Shown here in pieces: positions 1-8,467 of a stretch of DNA of 64,000 nt. The stretch comes from Burkholderia humptydooensis (lineage in GTDB: Bacteria > Pseudomonadota > Gammaproteobacteria > Burkholderiales > Burkholderiaceae): assembly GCF_001513745.1 (NCBI RefSeq), contig NZ_CP013382.1, positions 1,364,001 through 1,428,000 on the forward strand, in the 5' to 3' direction. Made by a program: the position numbers and the translations under genes. Every line of letters begins with the position of its first letter. Position 1 is the first letter of the stretch. Below the pieces are notes generated by a model, which was not told where the DNA came from, searched no databases, and worked only from the letters and a program-made list of their open reading frames with translations.

Positions 1-63
1 GCCGCGGAGCTCGACGCGAAGCGCGCGATCCTGCAGGGGACGACGCTCGCCGCGTCGATCTGA
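1..63 (+). CDS. 3' end of an unidentified protein (partial)
   Basis: An open frame enters from the left edge and ends in TGA at 61-63, giving the C-terminal 20 residues (ending GTTLAASI). Codon use matches the neighbourhood. It is too short to assign. The next gene starts 76 bases downstream on the same strand, so the two may be co-transcribed. Confidence 0.5.
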   Translation, partial: AAELDAKRAILQGTTLAASI

Positions 64-139
64 CGCGCGCGGCTCGCCGCGCCGCGCGACAGTGCAACAT
101 CCACGATTTGACCGACTTCGACCGACAAGGAGACGCAAC

Positions 140-580
140 ATGACTTCGATTCCCGCCACCGTGCAGCCGGCCGTGCGGCAGTCGCTCGAGCGCTGGCACG
201 CGATGGTCGCCGCGCGCGACATGACGGCGCTCGCCGACATCGCCGATCCGAACGCGGTGTTCCGTTCGCCGATCGCGCATTCGGCCTACGCGGGCGCGCC
301 CGCGCTCGTGCTCGCGATCGGCACGGTCGTCAACGTGTTCAACGATTTCGTCTATCACCGCCAGCTCGTGACCGACGACGGCCTGAGCGTCGTGCTCGAA
401 TTCAGCGCGCGGGTGGGCGACAAGCAGTTGAAGGGCATCGACCTGATCCGCTTCGACGAGGCCGGCAAGATCGTCGAGTTCGAGGTGATGGTGCGCCCGG
501 CAAGCGGCCTGCAGGCGCTCGGCGCCGAAATGGGCGCGCGCATCGGCGCGCGCCTGCCCGAATTCAAAGCGAATGTGTAA
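140..580 (+). CDS. SnoaL/NTF2-like small protein
   Basis: This 146-residue protein has the look of the NTF2-like (SnoaL/cystatin-like) fold: an N-terminal helix with a W-H-A-M motif, a helix with a D-PNAVFRSP segment, then a run of beta strands. Such proteins are cytosolic and act as small isomerases, hydrolases or ligand pockets, so no reaction can be named. The start at 140 is chosen because AAGGAGA lies 7 bases upstream; an in-frame ATG at 92 has no such site. It lies next to the azapteridine locus but on the opposite strand and ahead of its LuxR-type regulator, so a role there is only a possibility. Confidence 0.75.
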   Translation: MTSIPATVQPAVRQSLERWHAMVAARDMTALADIADPNAVFRSPIAHSAYAGAPALVLAIGTVVNVFNDFVYHRQLVTDDGLSVVLEFSARVGDKQLKGIDLIRFDEAGKIVEFEVMVRPASGLQALGAEMGARIGARLPEFKANV

Positions 581-987
581 ACGACAAGCGAATAAAAATA
601 GAAATAGAGATTTTCGCTTGATAAAACACGAATAGCGCTTTCAGGCTAAATGTTAAGGTTGCATTGCTCTAAACTCCGAAACAGGTCGCGCGGTCGTTGT
701 GCCACGCACGCGTGACGATCCTTTTTATCGATGATTCTCAAATGATGTCGCGGATCGTTTTGTTTCGTTTTGAATAAGCGACGGCCGTGTTTCACGGCGT
801 AGCGGAACACCGATATTCCGATCGTGCTCCAGCGAGCGCGTGTGCCACGCGCGCCGCCCGGCGGCGTTGCGCATACCGGCATGCAGTGATCGATCAAGCA
901 GTGGAGGGGACTGTTTCGTCCGCTCGCCTATTTGCGCGTGCGGCGAAAGCGTATATGCGGACAAAAAAAATGCCAATCGGAGGCCAG
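581..987. other. Intergenic region upstream of the PAS-LuxR gene
   Basis: About 400 bases without a convincing gene. The first part (581-660) is clearly AT-rich compared with its surroundings, and an A-run sits at 962-970 just before the regulator start. This is where the regulator's promoter must lie, but I see no clear lux-box palindrome. Confidence 0.4.
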
Positions 988-1761
988 ATGACCTGCTTCG
1001 TTGACCAATTGAAGTTGATTTTCGATCATTATCCGGGCCTCTGGGGCTGCCAGGACAGCGAGTCACGATTCATTCATGTCAACGATGCGTTCGCGAAAGT
1101 GGTCGGCGTGCGCGATCCGCGCGAGCTCGAGAACAAATCAGCGTTCGATCTGCCATGCGGATCGTCGAATTGTGCGGCCCAATTCCAGGCCCAGGACCGC
1201 GAGGTGCGCGAAACCGGCCGGGCGATCAAGGTGCTCGACATCCATCCGTACGCATCGGGTGTCTGGATGGCGTTCGTCTTCACGAAGATTCCGCTCGTCG
1301 ACCGGAACGAGGAGATCGTCGGCACGATCTTCCATGCGACGGAGCTGTCGCAGATCGACATGATCACGCTCGGCCGCGTGATCGGCGATTCGTACGCGGG
1401 CAAGCGGATCGGCGGTCCCGTCGAGCAAGGCTCGTACCGGATCGATTCGCCGAAGGACGCGCGCGAGCTGACCGAGCGCGAGCGGCAGGTGTTGTTCTTC
1501 CTCGCGCGCAACAAGACGGCGAAGGACATTGCGAACATTCTCGGGCTGTCGGCGCGCACGATCGAGCAATACATGGAAAACCTGCGCTGCAAGTTCTCCG
1601 CGTCGAGCAAGAACGAATTGATCGATCTCGCCGCGGGCGCGGGCTATTGCAACCGGATTCCGCAGTCGCTGCTGCGCAACCAGCTATCGGTCGTGCTGGA
1701 ACGCGGAGAGCCGCAGATGCGCGACGATGCGTGCCCGCCTGCGCTCATCGCGATGCTTTAG
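988..1761 (+). CDS. PAS domain LuxR-type transcriptional regulator
   Basis: A 257-residue DNA-binding regulator. Residues about 5-120 resemble a PAS sensor (DSESRFIHVNDAF followed by VVGVRDPREL), and residues 161-215 form a LuxR-type helix-turn-helix starting LTERERQVLFFLA with recognition region LSARTIEQYMENLR. There is no acyl-homoserine-lactone-binding domain, so it is not a classical quorum-sensing receptor. GGAGG at 979-983 sets the ATG at 988; in-frame ATGs at 970 and 787 lack this spacing. It converges on the azapteridine operon, whose B. glumae counterpart needs an activator called ToxJ; whether this is that activator is inference. A cofactor- or redox-sensing PAS would suit control of a redox-active product. 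Confidence 0.85.
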   Translation: MTCFVDQLKLIFDHYPGLWGCQDSESRFIHVNDAFAKVVGVRDPRELENKSAFDLPCGSSNCAAQFQAQDREVRETGRAIKVLDIHPYASGVWMAFVFTKIPLVDRNEEIVGTIFHATELSQIDMITLGRVIGDSYAGKRIGGPVEQGSYRIDSPKDARELTERERQVLFFLARNKTAKDIANILGLSARTIEQYMENLRCKFSASSKNELIDLAAGAGYCNRIPQSLLRNQLSVVLERGEPQMRDDACPPALIAML

Positions 1762-1772
1762 GGTTTGCTCAC

Positions 1773-1802
1773 TGTTCGCGCAAGCCCGTGATTGCGTGAA
1801 CA
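1773..1802. terminator. Candidate bidirectional terminator hairpin
   Basis: Arms 1773-1783 and 1792-1802 are 11 bases long with one mismatch (G-U in RNA) around an 8-base loop. They sit in the 45-base gap between two convergent stops. No clear U-tract follows, so an intrinsic terminator is only likely. Confidence 0.4.
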
Positions 1803-1806
1803 GCCC

Positions 1807-3225
1807 CTAGCCGAGCGCGCCGCCCGCGGCGCAAGCGAACGACGCATTGTCGCGCCGCCCGGCCTCGGGCGTCGGCTCCCAGGCGGCGGGCGCGACCGCG
1901 AGCAGCCGCTTCAGCTCGCTCACGATCGCATCCGCCGGTATGCCGCTCGATCGCGCGCCGTCGTGGCCGAGCCTCGGCATGATGTGCTGCACGCCGTCGT
2001 ACCGCCAGCGGCACGCGTGCGGCTCGGCCGCCTGCAGCGCGCGCGCGAGGATCGACAGGTCGCGCCGCGGCCGGGGCGCCGCCGACACGCGCTCGACCCA
2101 ACCCTCGTAGCGCTGATGCACGACGACGTCGCCGTGCGCGACGATCGCGAGCGTCGACAGCGGCGTGCGGTTGTGAAAGGCGATCGGCGACAGGCCGAAA
2201 TAGCGCTGCGACGCGCATCCGCGCGGCGCGCGGGCGTCGGGCAGGCGAAACACCGCGAGATCGAGCGCCGGATGCTGCTCGAGCGTCGCGTCGGGGTGGT
2301 CGAGCAGCGCTTCCGTCGCCGCATGGTGCCGATCGGCGGCGCGCCACAGCTCGTCGGGCGGCGACGGCGCGTCGAGCAGGTCGCGCAGCGCGGGTAGCAT
2401 CGCACGGAAGATCCGCGCGATGCGCGTGCCCTCGTCGCCGGGCGTGCCGATCTCGCGCGACGTGTGCGCGACGATGGCGTTCAGCGCGAACGCGAGCCGC
2501 CGCGCCGCATCCGAGCGGCCGCGCGCGAAATCGCCGAAGCGCGCGACATCGACAAGCAGCGCGTGGTGGCGCAGCGCATGGTCGGGCGCGACGAGGCCGT
2601 ATACCGACGCGAGCCCGTCGAGATCGAAGTGATCGGTCGTCACATGGCGCACGTCGGGATCGTCGGTCATCTCGGGCGCGAAGCGCAGCACGCTCTCGGT
2701 CGACAGGTTCGCCTTGTAGCGCGCGGGCGTGCGGTTCGCCGGCCAGTGCGACAGCGTGAGCCGCGTGGCCGCGTTGTGCGTCGCGTCCGCCGAGATGTTC
2801 GGCACGTCGCGCGCATGCTCGAACGGCAGGAACGCGAGCCGGCAGCCGGGCGAAAGGCGGACGGCGTCCGTTCGCGGCTGCGGCGCGGCCGTCGACGACG
2901 GCCGCTCGAACCCGCCCGGGTGCGCGAGCGCGGCGGCGAGGCGGGCGGCGTCGGTCGCGGCGTCGCGCAGCGCGAGTTCGCCATGACCGCCGAAATCGTA
3001 GTGGAGCGTGCCGAGATTGCTGCGCCGCAGGTCGTAAGGATTGCCGTCGTGCGTGAGCGCACCGTCGCCCGCGATCAGATTTTGCAGGTCGATGAACCGA
3101 TTGTCGCGGATCGCGACGATGCGGCCCGCGAGCAGCCGCAGCTCGAAGCCGTCGAGCCGGGCCGCGACGTCGTCGTCGAACTGCACGGCGTGATCGCCGT
3201 CGTGGAGGGGAAGCAGGGTGGTCAT
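1807..3225 (-). CDS. DUF6687-like protein, possible DHH-type phosphoesterase relative
   Basis: A 472-residue soluble protein that I match tentatively to DUF6687. The segment T-D-H-F-D-L-D-G-L-A-S near residue 200, followed by a D-V-A-R-F-G-D-F segment, resembles the metal-binding motifs of DHH-family phosphoesterases; that link is my inference. It is the last gene of the minus-strand azapteridine operon, 18 bases after the preceding gene, so it probably serves the same pathway, perhaps in phosphate removal from a nucleotide intermediate. It is not one of the five classical toxABCDE genes. Confidence 0.6.
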   Translation of the reverse strand: MTTLLPLHDGDHAVQFDDDVAARLDGFELRLLAGRIVAIRDNRFIDLQNLIAGDGALTHDGNPYDLRRSNLGTLHYDFGGHGELALRDAATDAARLAAALAHPGGFERPSSTAAPQPRTDAVRLSPGCRLAFLPFEHARDVPNISADATHNAATRLTLSHWPANRTPARYKANLSTESVLRFAPEMTDDPDVRHVTTDHFDLDGLASVYGLVAPDHALRHHALLVDVARFGDFARGRSDAARRLAFALNAIVAHTSREIGTPGDEGTRIARIFRAMLPALRDLLDAPSPPDELWRAADRHHAATEALLDHPDATLEQHPALDLAVFRLPDARAPRGCASQRYFGLSPIAFHNRTPLSTLAIVAHGDVVVHQRYEGWVERVSAAPRPRRDLSILARALQAAEPHACRWRYDGVQHIMPRLGHDGARSSGIPADAIVSELKRLLAVAPAAWEPTPEAGRRDNASFACAAGGALG

Positions 3226-3243
3226 CGCAGGGATTCCGTCAAA

Positions 3244-3735
3244 TCAGGGTGTCGTACCGAGGTGGAACAGCAGATAGGCGGCGATCGACCAGACGACGAG
3301 CGCGATGTGCGTCAGTTGCAGGCCTTCCTGGCGTATCCAGTAGCCGTACCACAGCCCACCGAGCAGCAGCACGAGCGCGCATGCGGCGAAGCCGGCCACG
3401 CCGGCGTCGAGCCACGGCAGCGCGGCCGCGTGCGGCGCCGCCGTCGCGAGCAGCAGCCGGACGCCGCCCCACATCGCGATCGCGGTGAACGCCTGCAACA
3501 GCACGATGATCGCGAGCGCGGCGCGGTGCAGCGCGCGAGAAGCCGTCGCGCGGCGCAGCAGCGGCGTGTCGACGGGGGGACCCTGCTTCAGCAGCGCCAT
3601 GCCCATCGTGCGGCCGACGGTGTTCGTCGTCGCGGCGAACGTCTGCACGTTGTTGATCGTGACGATCGTCGCCCACCCGGCGATCGCGAACGCGTGCAGG
3701 GTCTTGAACAGATCGACGCCGGTCAGCGGGATCAT
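3244..3735 (-). CDS. Four-helix integral membrane protein (DUF2165-like)
   Basis: A 163-residue protein with about four hydrophobic helices (residues about 10-28, 68-90, 103-123, 137-157) and a conserved-looking T-I-N-N-V-Q-T-F segment after the first helix, typical of the DUF2165 type of small inner-membrane proteins. The start at 3735 is preceded by AAGGGGG; a longer frame exists but starts inside the MFS gene. It lies between the MFS exporter and the DUF6687-like gene and could be an accessory to export or membrane tolerance. No reaction is known. Confidence 0.6.
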   Translation of the reverse strand: MIPLTGVDLFKTLHAFAIAGWATIVTINNVQTFAATTNTVGRTMGMALLKQGPPVDTPLLRRATASRALHRAALAIIVLLQAFTAIAMWGGVRLLLATAAPHAAALPWLDAGVAGFAACALVLLLGGLWYGYWIRQEGLQLTHIALVVWSIAAYLLFHLGTTP

Positions 3736-3799
3736 CGTGCGCCCCCTTTCGCCGGACGCGGCCGGACGATGCGCGCCCCGTTCGGCGCATGCGCGGCGC

Positions 3800-5203
3800 T
3801 CATCGGATGCGCACGCGACGCGCGACGACCGCGGCGAGCACGGGCGCCGCCGCGAACACCGCGAATAGCCACGCGGCCGCATGCTGCGCGCCGGCGAGGC
3901 CGCCCGGCTCCGAGAAGCCCGCGAGGTTCGCGACGAGGCCCGCGAGCGCGGAGCCGATCGCGGTCGCGTAGAGCTGGACGGTCGTGATCGACGTCGACGC
4001 GAGGTCTTCCTGGCCCGCCGGCGCGTTCGTCAGCACCTGCGTGAGCAGGTGCGGCCAGCCGACGCCGATGCCGACGCCCACCGCCGCGAGCGCCGCGCAC
4101 AGCGCCGCGAGACCGGGGCCGCCGGCAAGCAGATGCTGCGGGGGCACGACGATCGCGAGCGCGACGAGTGCGATCGTGACGACGAGCGGGCCGCCGCGCA
4201 CGAGCGCCTTTGCGGCGCTCGCGCCGCGCCCGGAACTGAACAGCGAGCCGACGGTCCAGCCCGCCGCCATCAGCGCGGTCAGATACCCGGCGACGAGCGG
4301 CGGATAGCCGTGGATGATCTGCAGGAAATACGGCACGAAGATCTCGGTCGTCATCCCGATCACGAGCAGGCTCATGCATGCGTAGATCGCGCCGAGCGGC
4401 GCGCGCACGTCGTATGCGCCCGTCGGCAGCAGCCGGATCGTCGCGCTGCGCTCGACGCGCGCGATCAGCAGCGCGATCGCGAGGCCGGCGGCGACGCCCG
4501 CGACGTTCGCGACGATCTCCTTCGACAGGCTCGCGACCGACACGACGAGCACCGACACCGCGAGCAGCAGGATCTTGCCGATCGCTGGCCGCGCGGCCAG
4601 CGCGCCCGACGCCTCGCGCGCGGGCAACTGGACGATCACGATCAGCGCGAGCACGGCGGCGACGGGCACGAGCGCGACGAACGCGAACCGCCACGTGCCC
4701 GACTGCGCGAAGACCCCGCCGATCGCGGGTCCGCACAGCGTCGCGACGCCCCACATGCCGGACACCATCGCCATCGCCCGCGACCACAGCCGCTCGTCGA
4801 ACACGATGCGGATCAGCGCGTAGCTGAGCGCGAACAGGATGCCGCCGCCGAAGCCTTGCGCGGCGCGGCCGGCGAGCATCCACGGCATGTCCTTCGCGAG
4901 CGCGCACGCGAGCGTGCCCGCGCAGAACACGACGAGCGCGACGAGATACGCGGCGCGCGGACCGAACCGGCTCAGCACGTTCGCGGACAGCGGCGCGCCG
5001 ATGATCGAGGCGGCCATGAACAGCGTGGTGTTCCATGCGTAATACTCGAGCCCGCCGATGTCGCGCACGACCGAAGGCAGGATCGTCGTCGCGATGTAGA
5101 TGTTGATCGCGTGCAGCGCGACCCCGCCGGCCAGTGCGATCGAGCGCAAGCCGTTGCGGCCGGACAGCAGCTCTCCCCACGAAGGGGCGGTGATGGAACT
5201 CAT
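3800..5203 (-). CDS. MFS efflux transporter
   Basis: A 467-residue major facilitator with about 12-14 membrane segments. The N-terminal half carries the usual drug-exporter signatures: SRFGPRAAYL after helix 2 (motif A) and GRAAQGFGGGIL in helix 4. It most likely exports a small molecule by proton antiport across the inner membrane. The start at 5203 follows GAGG. It lies 32 bases after the VOC gene within the operon, so export of the azapteridine product or an intermediate is the natural inference. The locus also has a neighbouring RND pump, so two exit routes may exist. Confidence 0.85.
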   Translation of the reverse strand: MSSITAPSWGELLSGRNGLRSIALAGGVALHAINIYIATTILPSVVRDIGGLEYYAWNTTLFMAASIIGAPLSANVLSRFGPRAAYLVALVVFCAGTLACALAKDMPWMLAGRAAQGFGGGILFALSYALIRIVFDERLWSRAMAMVSGMWGVATLCGPAIGGVFAQSGTWRFAFVALVPVAAVLALIVIVQLPAREASGALAARPAIGKILLLAVSVLVVSVASLSKEIVANVAGVAAGLAIALLIARVERSATIRLLPTGAYDVRAPLGAIYACMSLLVIGMTTEIFVPYFLQIIHGYPPLVAGYLTALMAAGWTVGSLFSSGRGASAAKALVRGGPLVVTIALVALAIVVPPQHLLAGGPGLAALCAALAAVGVGIGVGWPHLLTQVLTNAPAGQEDLASTSITTVQLYATAIGSALAGLVANLAGFSEPGGLAGAQHAAAWLFAVFAAAPVLAAVVARRVRIR

Positions 5204-5235
5204 GGACTACCTCGTCAGTTGCTGGGTTGGGTTTG

Positions 5236-6102
5236 TCAGGATGGCGACAGATGCTGCGAGATCAGTTGCGGATTGCTTTCGAGCATCTCGATCTCCGGCG
5301 AATAGACTTCGATCTCGAGCCCGTCGGGGTCCTGAAAGTAGAACGCGGTGCGCACGCGGTCGGGGCCCGCGTGATATCCGGGCGCGGGGCCGTTGCCCTT
5401 GACGATCCGGATGCCGCCGTCCGCCTCGACGAGCGCGGCGATCGTCTTCACGCCGTCCGGGTCCGCGCGCACGCCGAAGTGATAGCCGGGCGGGTAGGCG
5501 ACGGCGTCTGCCTGCTCGATGAAGAAATCGAAGCCGTTCAGCTCCATTACAACCTTCTTCGGGCCGAGGTTGTAGCAGTACGACGCTCCGAAGATTCGGC
5601 GGTAGAAGTCGACTGACCGGTCGAGATCGCGCGCGAGGATGTTGATGTGGTTCACGCGCAGCTCGCGCGGCCGGCCTTGCTCGGGCGCGTCGCGCAGCCG
5701 GCGCCACATCTTGATGCACGCGGCGAACGTCGCGAAGCTCGCGAGCCAGTCGCGCGCGATGTCGGACGACGCGTCGGCTGTCTTCAGCGAGAGCGCGAGC
5801 GGATAGCAGAACGCGCCCGGAAGGCCTTCGCGCCAGATCGCGGGCGCTTCGCCTTCGTTGCCTGCCGCACCGATGCGGATCTGCGCGGCGGCCGCCCAGC
5901 CGGCCGGGCCGGCGCGCTCGGCGTGCGCCGCCGCGGCCGACGCCGAGCGCGACAGCACGAACACGCCGTCGGGCGCGGGGCCGTCGGCCTGCGGCGCGCG
6001 CAGCCGATAGCCAGCCGCCGCGCACTGCGCGGACAGCGTGTGCGTGATTCGCTGCGCATCGGCCGGGGAGGCGTCGAGATTGATCAGTTCGAAGACGAGC
6101 AT
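5236..6102 (-). CDS. VOC-family metalloenzyme with N-terminal extension
   Basis: A 288-residue protein whose C-terminal half (about 145-275) is a vicinal-oxygen-chelate domain. It opens with V-N-H-I-N-I (metal His), has G-Y-H-F-G-V in the middle (second His) and ends with G-L-E-I-E-V-Y (metal Glu). Residues 1-140 form an unassigned extension with an alpha/beta look. GAGG precedes the ATG at 6102, which is 2 bases after the methyltransferase stop, so the two are co-translated. VOC enzymes include dioxygenases and antibiotic-resistance lyases; known toxoflavin-degrading lyases are VOC proteins. Here it could be a biosynthetic ring-modifying step or self-protection. It is not one of toxA-E. Confidence 0.8.
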   Translation of the reverse strand: MLVFELINLDASPADAQRITHTLSAQCAAAGYRLRAPQADGPAPDGVFVLSRSASAAAAHAERAGPAGWAAAAQIRIGAAGNEGEAPAIWREGLPGAFCYPLALSLKTADASSDIARDWLASFATFAACIKMWRRLRDAPEQGRPRELRVNHINILARDLDRSVDFYRRIFGASYCYNLGPKKVVMELNGFDFFIEQADAVAYPPGYHFGVRADPDGVKTIAALVEADGGIRIVKGNGPAPGYHAGPDRVRTAFYFQDPDGLEIEVYSPEIEMLESNPQLISQHLSPS

Positions 6103-6104
6103 GG

Positions 6105-7157
6105 TTAGACCTCGCTGGCGGAACGTTGACCGGTGAGCAGCGTGTAGCGGCCGATCGACCGCTCGCCGACGGCGAAGCCGTTGTCGCGCACGACGTTCGC
6201 GATCCACGGCGTCGGATGCAGTTCGCCGTGATTCGTGTTCACCATCATGTGCAGCGAGAAATCGGCGGACAGCGCGGGCGTCACGCGGTCGTCGTGCATC
6301 GTCATCGTGAGGATCAGCAGCGCGCCGCCGGGCTTCACGAGGCGCGCCGCGTGGTCGATCACCGCGCGGGCTTCCGGATCGTCGAAGTAGTGCAGGCAAT
6401 CGTTGAGCATCACGACGTCCGCCGCGCCGCCCTCGAAATTGCGCGCATCGAGCAGGTTCTTCTCGAAGAACTCGACGCGCCCTACAAGGCCGTGCGCGTG
6501 GATCGTCTTGCGCGCGGCGTCGCGGGTCGTCGGCAGATCCCAGATCTCGCCCGTCAACTGCGGATGGCGGCGCAGCACCTGCGCGAGATACGTGCCGTGG
6601 CCGCCCGCGAGGTCGATCACGGTGCGCGCGCGCGCGAACACGCCGAGCTCGCTCACGACGTCGATCATCGGCTGGCTCAGTCGCACCATCGCGTCGTTGA
6701 ACGCGTCGCGCGCGCGCGTGTCGTGCGCGAAGCGGCTTTCCTGCTGGAACGCGAGCGGCTTTTCGCTGCGCAGGATTTCGCCGAGGCGCGGCCAGTTGTC
6801 CCATTGAAGGTGCTGGTGCTCGACGATCGGGCCGATGTAGTCGGCGCTCGTCGTCGTCAGGTAGCGCGCGGTCAGCCCGGTGTTGCGGAACGCGGCGCCT
6901 TCCTTCGTCAGCAGGCCGAGCGCGACGAGCGCATGCAACAGGATCGCTGCCTTGCCCTCGACCATGCCGAAGCTCGCCGCGACTTCGGCCGGCGTGCGGT
7001 GCGTCTGCGTGAGGTCGAACAGCTTGTCGGCGACGGCGTAATGAAGGATCGCCGATTGCCGGTATTGATCAGACAGCTTCACCAGATCGACGACCGAAGT
7101 CAGTGCCGCCTTGTCTTCGGTCGACTCGTAGATGGTCTCGACTGCGGGTGCGTTCAT
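6105..7157 (-). CDS. SAM-dependent O/N-methyltransferase, dimeric OMT type
   Basis: A 350-residue class I methyltransferase of the acetylserotonin/plant OMT type. An N-terminal winged-helix dimerisation domain (about 20-110) precedes the SAM motif D-L-A-G-G-H-G-T-Y-L near residue 180, with the acidic D-L-P segment and the post-motif L-L-I-L-T-M-T. The ATG at 7157 has GAGGACC just upstream. It is unrelated in architecture to the smaller ToxA-type methyltransferase encoded in the same operon, so the locus has two methyl transfers with different enzymes. Substrate unknown; a methylated azapteridine variant is the simplest inference. Confidence 0.85.
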   Translation of the reverse strand: MNAPAVETIYESTEDKAALTSVVDLVKLSDQYRQSAILHYAVADKLFDLTQTHRTPAEVAASFGMVEGKAAILLHALVALGLLTKEGAAFRNTGLTARYLTTTSADYIGPIVEHQHLQWDNWPRLGEILRSEKPLAFQQESRFAHDTRARDAFNDAMVRLSQPMIDVVSELGVFARARTVIDLAGGHGTYLAQVLRRHPQLTGEIWDLPTTRDAARKTIHAHGLVGRVEFFEKNLLDARNFEGGAADVVMLNDCLHYFDDPEARAVIDHAARLVKPGGALLILTMTMHDDRVTPALSADFSLHMMVNTNHGELHPTPWIANVVRDNGFAVGERSIGRYTLLTGQRSASEV

Positions 7158-7215
7158 TGAGGTCCTCGTTCGATGTGGTCCTGAAATAGGCCGGTGCGCG
7201 GCTTGCGCCGCGCGG

Positions 7216-8343
7216 CTATGGGTAGACGCTTGACTCGGGGCGCTCGGGCATGCGCGCGCGCCGGCGCAGCAGGACCCGCTGGCCGCAGCCGAGCGCGAGA
7301 TGATGGAGCGGCCGCAGGCCCCAGCGGTGCGCGACGCCGTCGACCGACGCGGCGAGCCACGGCGCAGGCGCAGGCGCGCCGCAGCGCGACGGGTGCACGT
7401 ACAGCAGCAGCTCGTCGGCGAGATCGCTGTCGAACAACGCGTCGCACAGCGCGGGATCGGCATCGACGAACAGCTCGTTGACGCCTTGCGCGGCGAGGCG
7501 CGCGAAGGCGTCGGGCAGGCGCAGGTCGGCGTCCGGATCGGCCGATGCGCGGGGGCGCCTCGCGTCGTCGACGCGCGCGTTTTCGCAAGGGGCGACGGTG
7601 GGCGCACCTTCATCTTCGCGATGGAGCGCGAGCGTGGGCACGTCGTCCGTCGTCGCGCTCGCCGCGGCGAGCGCCGCGCAGTCGCGTGCGCGGACGACGT
7701 AGCGCGGCGCGGCGCCGCTTCGCCCGGCGGCGCGGATCGCGTCGTGCGCGTGCGAGAGCACGACCGAGCTGCGCGCGCGCCAATGCCGGATGTCGTCGCG
7801 CGATTCGGATCGCATCGCGTCGAGCACCGTCCGATCGATCGCGTCGAGCGGCCGGTCGATCGACACGGTCAGCTTCGCGCGCGTCCACGGCCGGCCGCGC
7901 TCGATCCGGCTGAAAAAGCCGATGTTCAGCTCGCGCGCCTGCGCTTCCAGCAGCCCTTGCTCGACGACGATGCCCGCGCCGGCGAGGCGCGCGATTCCGC
8001 GTCCCGCGACCTGCTCGAACGGATCGCGCGCGGCGATCACGACGCGCGCGACGCCCGCCGCGACGAGCGCGTTCGCGCACGGCGGCGTCCTGCCGAAATG
8101 CGCGCACGGCTCGAGCGTCACGTAGGCGGTCGCGCCGCGTGCGCGCTCGCCCGCTTCGCTCAGCGCGTGCACTTCCGCGTGCGGCTCGCCCGCGCGCCGG
8201 TGCCAGCCGGTGCCGAGCGTCTGCCCGCCGCGCGCGATCACGCAACCGACGCGCGGATTCGGATGCGTCGTGTAGAGACCCTGTTCGGCGAGCCGCAGCG
8301 CATGGGCCATGTGCGCGCGGTCGATGTCGGAGAACGTGCTCAT
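7216..8343 (-). CDS. toxE: RibD-like pyrimidine deaminase (ToxE-like)
   Basis: A 375-residue RibD homologue. The N-terminal zinc deaminase is intact: H55-A-E57 and PCAHFGRTPPC (C80, C89). It would deaminate the diaminopyrimidine formed from GTP, as in riboflavin and toxoflavin pathways. The C-terminal reductase-like half (from about 150) is degenerate: it keeps K-L-T-V-S and W-R-A-R-S-S but lacks the usual Gly-Glu-Ser substrate/NADPH loop and carries a low-complexity insertion near 255-275. This fits a pathway that needs the deamination but not the ribose reduction. It lies between the toxD-like gene (124 bases upstream) and the OMT gene. The ribosome site is weak. Confidence 0.85.
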   Translation of the reverse strand: MSTFSDIDRAHMAHALRLAEQGLYTTHPNPRVGCVIARGGQTLGTGWHRRAGEPHAEVHALSEAGERARGATAYVTLEPCAHFGRTPPCANALVAAGVARVVIAARDPFEQVAGRGIARLAGAGIVVEQGLLEAQARELNIGFFSRIERGRPWTRAKLTVSIDRPLDAIDRTVLDAMRSESRDDIRHWRARSSVVLSHAHDAIRAAGRSGAAPRYVVRARDCAALAAASATTDDVPTLALHREDEGAPTVAPCENARVDDARRPRASADPDADLRLPDAFARLAAQGVNELFVDADPALCDALFDSDLADELLLYVHPSRCGAPAPAPWLAASVDGVAHRWGLRPLHHLALGCGQRVLLRRRARMPERPESSVYP

Positions 8344-8467
8344 CGCCGGCGATCCGTCCGATCAGTCCGGTCCGCCGAAGGCGCGGCGCATGCCGCCCGC
8401 TTCGCACGGGGGCGGGCGAGGCGCGCCGGGGCGGGGCGCACGCGCCGGTTGGCGATCGATCCGGCGC

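Noticed and set aside
988..1761. Regulator as a classical AHL-binding LuxR protein
   Set aside because: The N-terminal part is PAS-like and lacks the conserved autoinducer-binding residues; only the HTH is shared.
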